Shown: piece by piece, positions 1-4,940 of the stretch | How the letters are laid out: each line of letters opens with the position of its first letter | Numbering within the stretch: position 1 is the stretch's first letter | Source: an archaeon | Lineage (GTDB): Archaea > Nanobdellota > Nanobdellia > Woesearchaeales > GW2011-AR9 | DNA length: 5,007 nucleotides | Direction: 5' to 3' | Assembly (NCBI GenBank): GCA_020053615.1 | Contig: JAGVMW010000171.1 | Coordinates: forward strand, 1-5,007 | Notes under the pieces: model-generated | What the model was told of the DNA's origin: nothing | What the model saw: only the letters and a program-made list of their open reading frames with translations | The model's database searches: none | Made by a program: the position numbers and the translations under genes

Positions 1-86
1 TGAGATGCAACTATCGCATCTCAGCCCAGAAAATCACTCTCGATTTTTCTGGGCAGTGGTGATAATGGTGCTATCACTCACTTTTT
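1..86 (+). other. Three tandem stem-loops followed by a T run; candidate structured RNA or 3' end
   Basis: Three hairpins follow one another almost without spacers. Stem 1 pairs 1-8 (TGAGATGC) with 16-23 (GCATCTCA), perfect over 8 bp with a 7-base loop. Stem 2 pairs 24-33 (GCCCAGAAAA) with 45-54 (TTTTCTGGGC), perfect over 10 bp. Stem 3 pairs 56-64 with 72-81, 9 bp with one bulged T at 78. Five T follow at 82-86, which would suit termination on the plus strand. Three adjacent stems of this quality are unlikely by chance. The structure may extend left of the window, so the RNA could be incomplete. I do not recognise it as tRNA, SRP RNA, RNase P RNA or a box C/D RNA, and I see no clear ANA box for an H/ACA guide. 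A reading frame is also open across it (2-127), so a coding origin is not excluded. Confidence 0.4.
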
Positions 87-129
87 GGACTGTGCCTTTG
101 AGGTTTTACGCAACAATGTACCGATAATT

Positions 130-137
130 TTTATATA
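130..137 (+). promoter_or_regulatory. TATA box for the thiI-like gene
   Basis: TTTATATA ends exactly 22 bases before the ATG at 160. Archaeal TATA boxes lie about 23-30 bases upstream of the transcription start, so transcription should begin at or within a base or two of the ATG. The sequence before the ATG is CTTCACCTC, the complement of a Shine-Dalgarno rather than one, which also fits a leaderless mRNA. Confidence 0.6.
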
Positions 138-159
138 GGTTCTCTATTTTCTTCACCTC

Positions 160-774
160 ATGGAAAAAGCAATAGCATTACTCTCCGGAGGAATCGATTC
201 ACCGGTAGCCATATATCTAATGAAAGATAAGCTAGAGATAATTGCAGCTCATTTACACCAGCAGCCTTTAACTGATGAAAAAGAAATCGATAAAGTAAAA
301 GAGCTGGTGAAGAAGTTGGGATTAAAGAAAGTATATTTAGTCCCTTTTACCAAAGTTTTAACTGAGCTTGTAAAGAAATTTCAGCATAAAGATTATTTCA
401 TCCTGCAGAAAATTGCTATGTTTAAGTGCGCAGAGCTCATTGCCGAGAAAGAAGGAGCAAAGTTTCTGATAACTGGAGAGAATCTGGCTCAGGTGAGCAG
501 CCAAACTCTGAGCAATATGACGACTATCACTAAAAACCTAAACTTAGAGATACTTCGTCCAGTATTAACGTATGATAAGACAGAAATTATTGCTCTTGCG
601 CAAAAGATTGGAACATATGAAATATCTAAAGGTCCGGAAATGTGCTGTCTGCTGGGTCCAAAGCATCCTTCTACTAAATCAGAATCCGGGAAGATAACTG
701 CGGAGTTGGCGCAGGTGGATTTAGAGAAATTGTTTAAGGAATGTTTGAGCAAGGCTGAAGTGGTGTTTTTATAA
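160..774 (+). CDS. thiI: ThiI-like tRNA 4-thiouridine synthase, PP-loop domain only
   Basis: This 204-residue protein matches the C-terminal PP-loop ATPase domain of ThiI, which adenylates U8 of tRNA and replaces its oxygen with sulfur; in some organisms ThiI also supplies sulfur for thiazole. Visible motifs are the PP-loop SGGIDSPVA (9-17), the ThiI signature TGENLAQVSSQTL (105-117), LRPVLTYDKTEI (132-143) and IGTYEIS (150-156). A Cys-Cys pair at 162-163, before GPKHPST, lies at the family's conserved active-site cysteine. Usual ThiI proteins are about 400-480 residues with N-terminal ferredoxin-like and THUMP domains that bind tRNA, and some have a C-terminal rhodanese. All of these are missing here. 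The start is a proper ATG placed 22 bases after a TATA box and leads straight into the PP-loop, so this looks like a genuine single-domain form rather than a fragment. A separate THUMP protein may deliver tRNA (inference). The gene converges with the M23 gene, 4 bases between stops. Confidence 0.85.
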   Translation: MEKAIALLSGGIDSPVAIYLMKDKLEIIAAHLHQQPLTDEKEIDKVKELVKKLGLKKVYLVPFTKVLTELVKKFQHKDYFILQKIAMFKCAELIAEKEGAKFLITGENLAQVSSQTLSNMTTITKNLNLEILRPVLTYDKTEIIALAQKIGTYEISKGPEMCCLLGPKHPSTKSESGKITAELAQVDLEKLFKECLSKAEVVFL

Positions 775-778
775 CTCT

Positions 779-1759
779 TCACCTCAGAAACTCCAAATAT
801 CTTAACGGATCAACTTTAACTCCATCTTTACTAAGATTTACATGTACGTGGGGATTTCCAGCTATCGCATTACCAGATGCCCCTAATTCTCCCACAATTG
901 TATTATTATCAACTTTATCCCCTAGACTTACATACACTTTCTTCAGGTGGATATACACAAAAGTAAATCCATCGTTAGTTTGAACTTTAATTGCGAGACC
1001 GTTCCTTCGCCAATTGGTAAATCTCTCTCTTTTTCCGTTATTGTTGAATCGGTAATATCCTGCACCCACCACTATTCCTGGTTTTAGTGGATATAACTTA
1101 GTTCCAACTGCACCAGAGAAATCTAACGCACCATGTTGTTGTCCGTTTCTTCTAGTAGCATTAAACAAATCAAACGGGCATATTCTTCTTACTCCTGCAT
1201 CTTTATTTTGAGGAGTTCCTTCCCAGCATTGATGTGGTTCTGGTTTTTTAGTTCCGCCAAATGGACTTTGAAATCCATGTACAGTTGTACTTGGTGCAGC
1301 TTCCTGTTTTTCCTCTACTGTTTCTTCTAAATTTTTCTTCAGCACCGCTTTAGGAATTCTAATTTTCTGTCCAGGATAAACCGTAAAATTTTTCATTCCG
1401 TTGAATTTTGCCAGTTTACCTAATGTTTCTAAATAACTTTTTGACTTGTAGTAACGCTGCAGCGTGGCTGAATCACAATAGTTTTCTATTATTGCTGCTA
1501 GGGAGTTTCTTCTTTTATCTTTGGCATCAACAGTAATTATCACAAAATCCGGTTCGCCAGCTTCCACCTCAAACGGCCACTTTCGCAGAATAGCCGCTGC
1601 AGCCACCCCACCCACTGCTAATTTGATAAATTTCCTACGCGATATTTTTGAGGGAAGTATACTTTCATTTACCGGCTCTAAATCTTCATCTGAAATAATT
1701 GCTCCTTCTTCTAGGTCTTTCGGTGAAGAAAACATCTTTTTTAGCCAACCTAATGCCAT
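779..1759 (-). CDS. Tat-exported LysM/M23-family zinc metallopeptidase
   Basis: This 326-residue protein (counted from the ATG) is a probable exported peptidoglycan-type endopeptidase. It has an acidic N-terminal extension, then a twin-arginine signal SRRKFIK (40-46) followed by a short Ala/Gly/Val hydrophobic stretch to about residue 58. A LysM-like segment ends in the phrase TVYPGQKIRIP (about 126-136). A charged linker (about 142-160) follows. The M23 (lysostaphin/LytM) fold covers about 190-326 and has all expected zinc and catalytic positions: H209 and D213 in HGALD, H271 in YIHL, and H304/H306 in HVH. A TTG six bases upstream could extend it by two residues, but the ATG at 1759 is 22 bases from a TATA box and is preferred. 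Archaea lack murein, so the substrate may be a bacterial neighbour's or host's wall, or an own-envelope polymer (inference). The active site looks intact, so it is probably a working enzyme. The function is firm at family level and the target is unknown. Confidence 0.88.
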   Translation of the reverse strand: MALGWLKKMFSSPKDLEEGAIISDEDLEPVNESILPSKISRRKFIKLAVGGVAAAAILRKWPFEVEAGEPDFVIITVDAKDKRRNSLAAIIENYCDSATLQRYYKSKSYLETLGKLAKFNGMKNFTVYPGQKIRIPKAVLKKNLEETVEEKQEAAPSTTVHGFQSPFGGTKKPEPHQCWEGTPQNKDAGVRRICPFDLFNATRRNGQQHGALDFSGAVGTKLYPLKPGIVVGAGYYRFNNNGKRERFTNWRRNGLAIKVQTNDGFTFVYIHLKKVYVSLGDKVDNNTIVGELGASGNAIAGNPHVHVNLSKDGVKVDPLRYLEFLR

Positions 1760-1781
1760 TAACAATAGAAATATGTATTGG

Positions 1782-1791
1782 TTTAAATAAG
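1782..1791 (-). promoter_or_regulatory. TATA box for the M23 gene
   Basis: On the minus strand this reads CTTATTTAAA. Its TTTAAA core (1782-1787) ends 22 bases before the ATG at 1759, predicting a leaderless transcript; no Shine-Dalgarno precedes that ATG. TTTAAA is self-complementary, so the same box could in principle also support plus-strand transcription towards mntA, with a leader of a few dozen bases. Confidence 0.5.
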
Positions 1792-1816
1792 TTTAGTTGA
1801 TAAACTCCACCGCAAG

Positions 1817-1827
1817 TAATAAAAATA
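1817..1827 (+). promoter_or_regulatory. Weak TATA-like element for mntA-hepT-cysS
   Basis: TAATAAAAATA lies 20 bases before the ATG at 1848, about where a TATA box for a leaderless mntA transcript should be. It is a poor match to TTTAWA, and the TTTAAATA at 1782-1789 is the alternative. No Shine-Dalgarno is visible before 1848. Confidence 0.3.
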
Positions 1828-1847
1828 CCGCTAATTTCCTAAGTTAT

Positions 1848-2243
1848 ATGCCTAACAAACCATCTTTTGATCAAGTACTATCTTCTGCCGTAGATGTTAT
1901 CTTAAACAATAAAATTAACCGAGAAATAAAAGCAATCCTTTTGTTTGGCTCACATGCAGATGGAACCGCTATCTGGCGTTCGGATATAGATATTTGTGTA
2001 GTGTTCAAAAAAGATGTTACTGATAAAGAAGCTTTTTTGTTTCGCAAAAATTTGTTAGGGCAACTTCCAGACGTTGTCGATTTACAAGTTTTTAATGTGT
2101 TGCCTCAAAAAATTAAGCGAGCTATAGCTGAAAATCATCGAATTCTCTTTCAATCTGAAGATTTTGAGGATATCACTTTTACTAGAGTTAATCAAGAATT
2201 ATACTTTGAACTGGAGCGAAGAATAGTGGCAATGGGAACTTAA
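1848..2243 (+). CDS. mntA: MntA-type nucleotidyltransferase antitoxin
   Basis: This 131-residue protein is a minimal nucleotidyltransferase of the MNT type. It carries the exact GSX10DXD signature: G34-S35, ten residues, then D46 and D48. A likely third carboxylate is D78 in VDLQV. In characterised MntA/HepT modules, MntA transfers AMP to a tyrosine of the partner HEPN toxin and so neutralises it; all residues needed for this appear to be present. The ATG at 1848 is chosen over an in-frame TTG at 1797, because it places the GS motif about 30 residues in, as is usual, and because the extra 17 residues are polar with no family likeness. The hepT start follows one base after this stop. The order here is antitoxin first, toxin second. 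Identification as the antitoxin partner rests on both the motif and the neighbouring gene. Confidence 0.85.
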   Translation: MPNKPSFDQVLSSAVDVILNNKINREIKAILLFGSHADGTAIWRSDIDICVVFKKDVTDKEAFLFRKNLLGQLPDVVDLQVFNVLPQKIKRAIAENHRILFQSEDFEDITFTRVNQELYFELERRIVAMGT

Positions 2244-2244
2244 A

Positions 2245-2670
2245 ATGGAAGAAAGAATTAGGGATAAGATCAATGAAATTGCTGGATATTTAGACGAGTT
2301 GTCAGAAATTGTTCCTTCGGATTATGATTCTTATAGTGAAAATCCTCGTGACCGAGCTGCTTGCGAAAGATTTTTTGAGAAAATCGTTGAAGCGTGCGTA
2401 GATTTAGGTTTTATCATAATTAAATATAAAAGATTAGAAGTACCAACGGGGGATAAAGAAGTGTTTAAAATATTACAAAAACATAAGATCATTCCCTCTG
2501 ATTTAGCAGACCGGCTTAGTGAAGCAAAAGGGATGAGGAATATATTGGCACATGAGTATGGAAAAGTAAATGATCAATTAGTGTATGATGCAGTTCACGA
2601 TGAATTACTGGGTGATGTTAAGCTGTTTTTAAGTAATGTAGAAAAAGTAATTGTCAAAGTGGATTTGTAA
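2245..2670 (+). CDS. hepT: HepT-type HEPN RNase toxin
   Basis: This 141-residue, mainly helical protein belongs to the HepT (formerly DUF86) HEPN family. The catalytic RX4HXY motif is complete: R98, H103 and Y105 in RNILAHEY. In studied homologues the Arg and His cut RNA, including tRNA 3' ends in at least one system, and the Tyr is the site AMPylated by MntA. The preceding helix (about 46-61) with CVDLGFIIIK matches the family's first HEPN helices. There is one base between the mntA stop and this ATG, and no TATA box at the usual distance, so it should be expressed only together with its antitoxin. The upstream GGGAA is a poor ribosome-binding site, so translation is perhaps coupled to mntA. 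No truncation or missing key residue is seen, so the module looks active. Confidence 0.87.
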   Translation: MEERIRDKINEIAGYLDELSEIVPSDYDSYSENPRDRAACERFFEKIVEACVDLGFIIIKYKRLEVPTGDKEVFKILQKHKIIPSDLADRLSEAKGMRNILAHEYGKVNDQLVYDAVHDELLGDVKLFLSNVEKVIVKVDL

Positions 2671-2671
2671 A

Positions 2672-4093
2672 ATGACCATAACCTTATTCAACACCTTAAC
2701 TCGGAAAAGAGAGATATTCGTACCTTTAGACAAAAAAGAAGTCCGCCTCTACACCTGCGGCCCTACAGTATATAACTACGCTCACCTCGGTAATCTACGT
2801 GCATATCTATTTGATGACTTACTGAAACGAACACTTCTCTTCAATAAATATAACGTTAAACACGTAATGAACATTACCGACGTCGGTCATTTAACTTCCG
2901 ATGCCGATGAAGGTGAAGATAAGATGCTCAAAGGAGCAAAAAGAGAAGGCAAAACGGTATGGGAAGTAGCTGAATTTTATATCGATGCGTTTAATCGAGA
3001 TTTATTCAAATTAAATATTTTAAGACCAACCATACTTTGCCGAGCCACCGATAATATTACAGAACAGATTGAACTAATTAAAAAGTTAGAGAAGAAAGGA
3101 TTTACTTATGTCGCTGGAGGAAATGTTTACTTTAATGCTTCCAAGCTTTCTGATTACGGTAGGTTAGCTCAATTAAATCTGAAAGCAGAGAAGAGCACAA
3201 AAGCAAGAGTGGAAAAAGATGCCAATAAAAGAAATCCACACGATTTCGTGTTATGGTTTACTAAATCAAAATTTCAGGAGCAGGAAATGAAATGGACTTC
3301 TCCATGGGGCGAAGGCTATCCGGGATGGCATATTGAATGTTCCGCTATGTCCATGAAATACTTAGGGGAGCAGTTTGATATCCATTGCGGCGGGATTGAC
3401 CATATTCCAGTACATCATACCAACGAGATTGCCCAATCTGAAGCGGCTACGGGAAAGAAGCCGTGGGTAAAGTATTGGCTCCATAACGAATTTTTAGTAG
3501 TGGGAGATAATGAAAAGATGACCAAGTCCGGAGATAATTTCCTGACTTTATCGTTGATAGAAACCAAAGGCTATCCTGCGTTAGTATATCGTTATTTATG
3601 TTTAGGCACACATTATCGCAAGCCGTTGATGTTTAGTTATGAAGCGTTAGACGGAGCGAGAAATAGTTATCGCAGATTGACCGATAAAATATTAGAGTTG
3701 AAGAAGGAGAAAACTGCTACGAAAGAAGAGATTACTAAGAAAGAAGATAAAGCTCTCACTGACAAATATCTAACTGTTTTTACTGCGCAGCTCAATGATG
3801 ACTTAAACACTCCGCAGGCTCTAGCTACCATGTGGGAAATGTTGGGAGATGCTAAACTAAGTGGAAAAGGCAAGTATAAATTACTGTTACAATTCGATGA
3901 AGTTCTGGGATTGGGATTGAAGCAGGTTAAAGAAGATAAGATTCCGGTGGAGATAATTAAGCTAGCTGAAGAACGTGAATTAGCACGTAAGAATAAAGAC
4001 TGGAAGAAGTCTGATGAATTAAGGGAGAAGATTAAGTTGCTGGGCTATGTGGTTGGAGATACGAAGGAAGGGTATGTGGTGAGTAAAATTTAA
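2672..4093 (+). CDS. cysS: Cysteinyl-tRNA synthetase (class I)
   Basis: CysRS charges tRNA-Cys with cysteine in the cytoplasm. From the ATG at 2672 the protein is 473 residues, close to the 461 of E. coli. The class I HIGH signature appears as HLGN (38-41) and the KMSKS loop as KMTKS (282-286). The four zinc ligands that select cysteine are all in place: C29 in YTCGPTVY, C223 in HIECSAM, H248 in VHHTNE and E252. Their spacing, 25 then 4, equals that of the E. coli enzyme. The C-terminal helical part ends with a typical anticodon-side phrase, ARKNKDWKKSDELREKI. An in-frame TTG at 2651 would add seven residues inside hepT and is rejected, since MTITLFNTLTRKR is the usual N-terminus. The start lies one base after the hepT stop, with the same TAAAATG junction as between mntA and hepT. 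This suggests one transcript of a toxin-antitoxin pair and an essential gene. No clear promoter of its own is seen. Confidence 0.97.
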   Translation: MTITLFNTLTRKREIFVPLDKKEVRLYTCGPTVYNYAHLGNLRAYLFDDLLKRTLLFNKYNVKHVMNITDVGHLTSDADEGEDKMLKGAKREGKTVWEVAEFYIDAFNRDLFKLNILRPTILCRATDNITEQIELIKKLEKKGFTYVAGGNVYFNASKLSDYGRLAQLNLKAEKSTKARVEKDANKRNPHDFVLWFTKSKFQEQEMKWTSPWGEGYPGWHIECSAMSMKYLGEQFDIHCGGIDHIPVHHTNEIAQSEAATGKKPWVKYWLHNEFLVVGDNEKMTKSGDNFLTLSLIETKGYPALVYRYLCLGTHYRKPLMFSYEALDGARNSYRRLTDKILELKKEKTATKEEITKKEDKALTDKYLTVFTAQLNDDLNTPQALATMWEMLGDAKLSGKGKYKLLLQFDEVLGLGLKQVKEDKIPVEIIKLAEERELARKNKDWKKSDELREKIKLLGYVVGDTKEGYVVSKI

Positions 4094-4094
4094 A
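4089..4094 (+). promoter_or_regulatory. TATA box for the 139-residue gene, overlapping the cysS stop
   Basis: TTTAAA ends 22 bases before the ATG at 4117 and contains the cysS stop codon TAA (4091-4093). The spacing equals that at thiI and the M23 gene, so this gene probably has its own leaderless transcript despite following cysS closely. Confidence 0.5.
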
Positions 4095-4116
4095 GAGCAG
4101 AGTTTGAATTATTAAA

Positions 4117-4536
4117 ATGTATAACATGACTAAAAACATTAATCCTTACCAAAGAATATCAGCAATACCTAAAGACTTATTCAGAAACCCGCCTCAGCTT
4201 ACTTCTGACCAAAAAGATGAATTAATCTCTAGGATGAGAAATGCCAGCGAGAAAATGCGTGAGCCGGTATTGAAGCAGGCTTATGAGCAGGGGATTCTTA
4301 CTGTTGAGGACTATGAAAGCAAATACAAAGGGCATTTCTATGATGATTATGGCTGTGACAGTTTTATTCAATACCTTAATGGGGCGATGAATGCTAAAGC
4401 CGAGTACTTTACCACATTAAATGAGCGGTTGATAAAGCGCCGTGATGAGCTTGCCGATAAGTTTGGGCTGAAGATTGCTACCCTAGAAGAAATCTCTGCT
4501 CTGATGGAGAAAGAGAAGAAAGGGTATGATGCGTAA
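4117..4536 (+). CDS. Hypothetical helical protein, 139 residues
   Basis: I do not recognise this protein. It is polar and charged with no signal peptide or membrane segment, so it is probably cytoplasmic. Predicted features by eye are a short unstructured N-terminus with prolines (P10, P18, P25-P26), a helix about 30-60 containing DELISRMRNASEKMREP, a central part rich in Tyr and Asp (66-80, with FYDDYGCDSF), then a long charged helix about 85-117 and a final helix 122-134. The single Cys is at 80. Start: ATG 4117 is preferred to ATG 4126 because it lies 22 bases after a TATA box. Codon use and composition resemble the neighbours, and the length without stops plus the promoter support a real gene. 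It is 23 bases downstream of cysS, but that closeness is not enough to infer a role in translation. Confidence 0.7.
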   Translation: MYNMTKNINPYQRISAIPKDLFRNPPQLTSDQKDELISRMRNASEKMREPVLKQAYEQGILTVEDYESKYKGHFYDDYGCDSFIQYLNGAMNAKAEYFTTLNERLIKRRDELADKFGLKIATLEEISALMEKEKKGYDA

Positions 4537-4560
4537 ATTTCAAGTAAACTACCAACAAAT

Positions 4561-4581
4561 AAAACAAAAAAAAAATAAAAA
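4561..4581 (-). terminator. Oligo-T terminator of the DUF5679 gene
   Basis: On the minus strand, directly after the stop codon, the sequence is T5-A-T10-G-T4. Archaeal RNA polymerase terminates at such T runs on the coding strand without needing a hairpin. The tract fills the gap towards the convergent gene ending at 4536. Confidence 0.7.
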
Positions 4582-4746
4582 TTATTTCTTATTGCCTAGA
4601 ATTCTGAACATAGTAGTGCCGCACTTTACACACTTGCCCTTCAAAGCCTTTCTGGTTGTGCCGCCTTTGCCTTTCATAGTTACTTCTTTAGCCTCTTTAA
4701 TCTCTTTCTTGGCTTTGCACTTTACACAATATCCGGTATCTGCCAT
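4582..4746 (-). CDS. DUF5679-type small zinc-ribbon protein, 54 residues
   Basis: This short gene encodes a Lys-rich 54-residue protein starting MADTGYCVKCKAKKEI. Two CxxC pairs, C7/C10 and C39/C42 (YCVKC and KCVKCGT), form a four-cysteine zinc ribbon. The middle part, EVTMKGKGGTTRKALKG, and the end, TTMFRILG, fit the DUF5679 family found in archaea and some bacteria, whose function is unknown. The size, the many lysines and the ribbon suggest nucleic-acid or ribosome binding (inference). The start is supported by a GAGGTG Shine-Dalgarno six bases upstream, so unlike the other genes here it has a leadered mRNA. A strong T-run terminator follows the stop. It stands alone on its strand, convergent with the 139-residue gene. 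An overlapping longer plus-strand frame is its shadow. Confidence 0.88.
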   Translation of the reverse strand: MADTGYCVKCKAKKEIKEAKEVTMKGKGGTTRKALKGKCVKCGTTMFRILGNKK

Positions 4747-4752
4747 ATTTAA

Positions 4753-4758
4753 CACCTC
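4753..4758 (-). promoter_or_regulatory. Shine-Dalgarno of the DUF5679 gene
   Basis: GAGGTG on the minus strand, six bases before the ATG at 4746, is a strong match to the archaeal anti-Shine-Dalgarno. It contrasts with the leaderless genes elsewhere in the window. A possible TATA element, CTTAAATT, lies at about 4808-4815, which would give a leader of about 40 bases. Confidence 0.65.
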
Positions 4759-4779
4759 TTTGATTTAATTTTGGACTTT

Positions 4780-4801
4780 AAGAGCATAATTAGGTGCTCT
4801 T
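4780..4801. repeat. Inverted repeat upstream of the DUF5679 gene
   Basis: AAGAGCA (4780-4786) and TGCTCTT (4795-4801) form a perfect 7-bp inverted repeat around an 8-base spacer. It lies between the putative TATA element and the Shine-Dalgarno, near the expected transcription start, so it could be an operator or a 5' leader hairpin. The rest of the gap 4802-4898 holds only A+T-rich sequence with two short palindromes, TTAAGCTTAA (4810-4819) and CGTAATTACG (4874-4883). Confidence 0.4.
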
Positions 4802-4898
4802 CCCTCAATTTAAGCTTAAGACAGCGTTGAAGATTAAAAACCTTTCTATTTAGTTATACCAATTGTTTAGTATCGTAATTACGTAACATTTATTCACA

Positions 4899-4906
4899 TT
4901 TATAAA
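4899..4906 (+). promoter_or_regulatory. TATA box before the probable transposase
   Basis: TTTATAAA is an excellent archaeal TATA box. By the 22-base spacing seen at other genes, transcription would start near 4929, inside the hairpin at 4921-4940. That leaves a leader of about 12 bases that still contains AGGTGA before the ATG at 4941. Confidence 0.5.
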
Positions 4907-4920
4907 GAACCAAAGTATAG

Positions 4921-4940
4921 TGTGTCTGAGGTGAGACACA
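4921..4940 (+). promoter_or_regulatory. Hairpin presenting the transposase ribosome-binding site
   Basis: TGTGTCT and AGACACA pair perfectly over 7 bp, leaving GAGGTG as a six-base loop directly before the ATG at 4941. Part of the Shine-Dalgarno context is thus held in the loop and 3' arm. It may act as an IS terminal repeat, as a translational brake, or as both. Confidence 0.5.

Noticed and set aside
1..86. CRISPR array or tRNA at the left edge
   Set aside because: The three hairpins have unrelated sequences, so there is no repeat-spacer pattern, and their stems and loops do not fit tRNA arms.
489..782. Minus-strand frame of 97 codons inside thiI
   Set aside because: It is antisense to a clear PP-loop protein, with no family likeness and no promoter.
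1133..1330. Plus-strand frame of 65 codons within the M23 gene
   Set aside because: It is a low-complexity Ser/Phe shadow opposite the peptidase linker and LysM region.
1521..1790. Plus-strand frame of 89 codons opposite the M23 N-terminus
   Set aside because: The minus strand there encodes the Tat signal and has the TATA box; the plus frame has no recognisable domain.
1797..1847. TTG start extending mntA by 17 residues
   Set aside because: The added residues are polar and not family-like, and ATG 1848 gives the normal distance to GSX10DXD.
2651..2671. TTG start extending cysS into hepT
   Set aside because: ATG 2672 gives the usual CysRS N-terminus and a one-base junction like that of mntA-hepT.
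3667..3873. Minus-strand frame of 68 codons within cysS
   Set aside because: It is antisense to the conserved C-terminal helical part of CysRS.
4526..4768. Plus-strand frame of 80 codons with hydrophobic stretches
   Set aside because: It is a shadow of the minus-strand zinc-ribbon gene, which has CxxC pairs, a Shine-Dalgarno and a terminator.
4874..4883. Palindrome CGTAATTACG as an operator
   Set aside because: Ten-base palindromes are expected by chance in A+T-rich DNA, and it is not positioned against a defined promoter.
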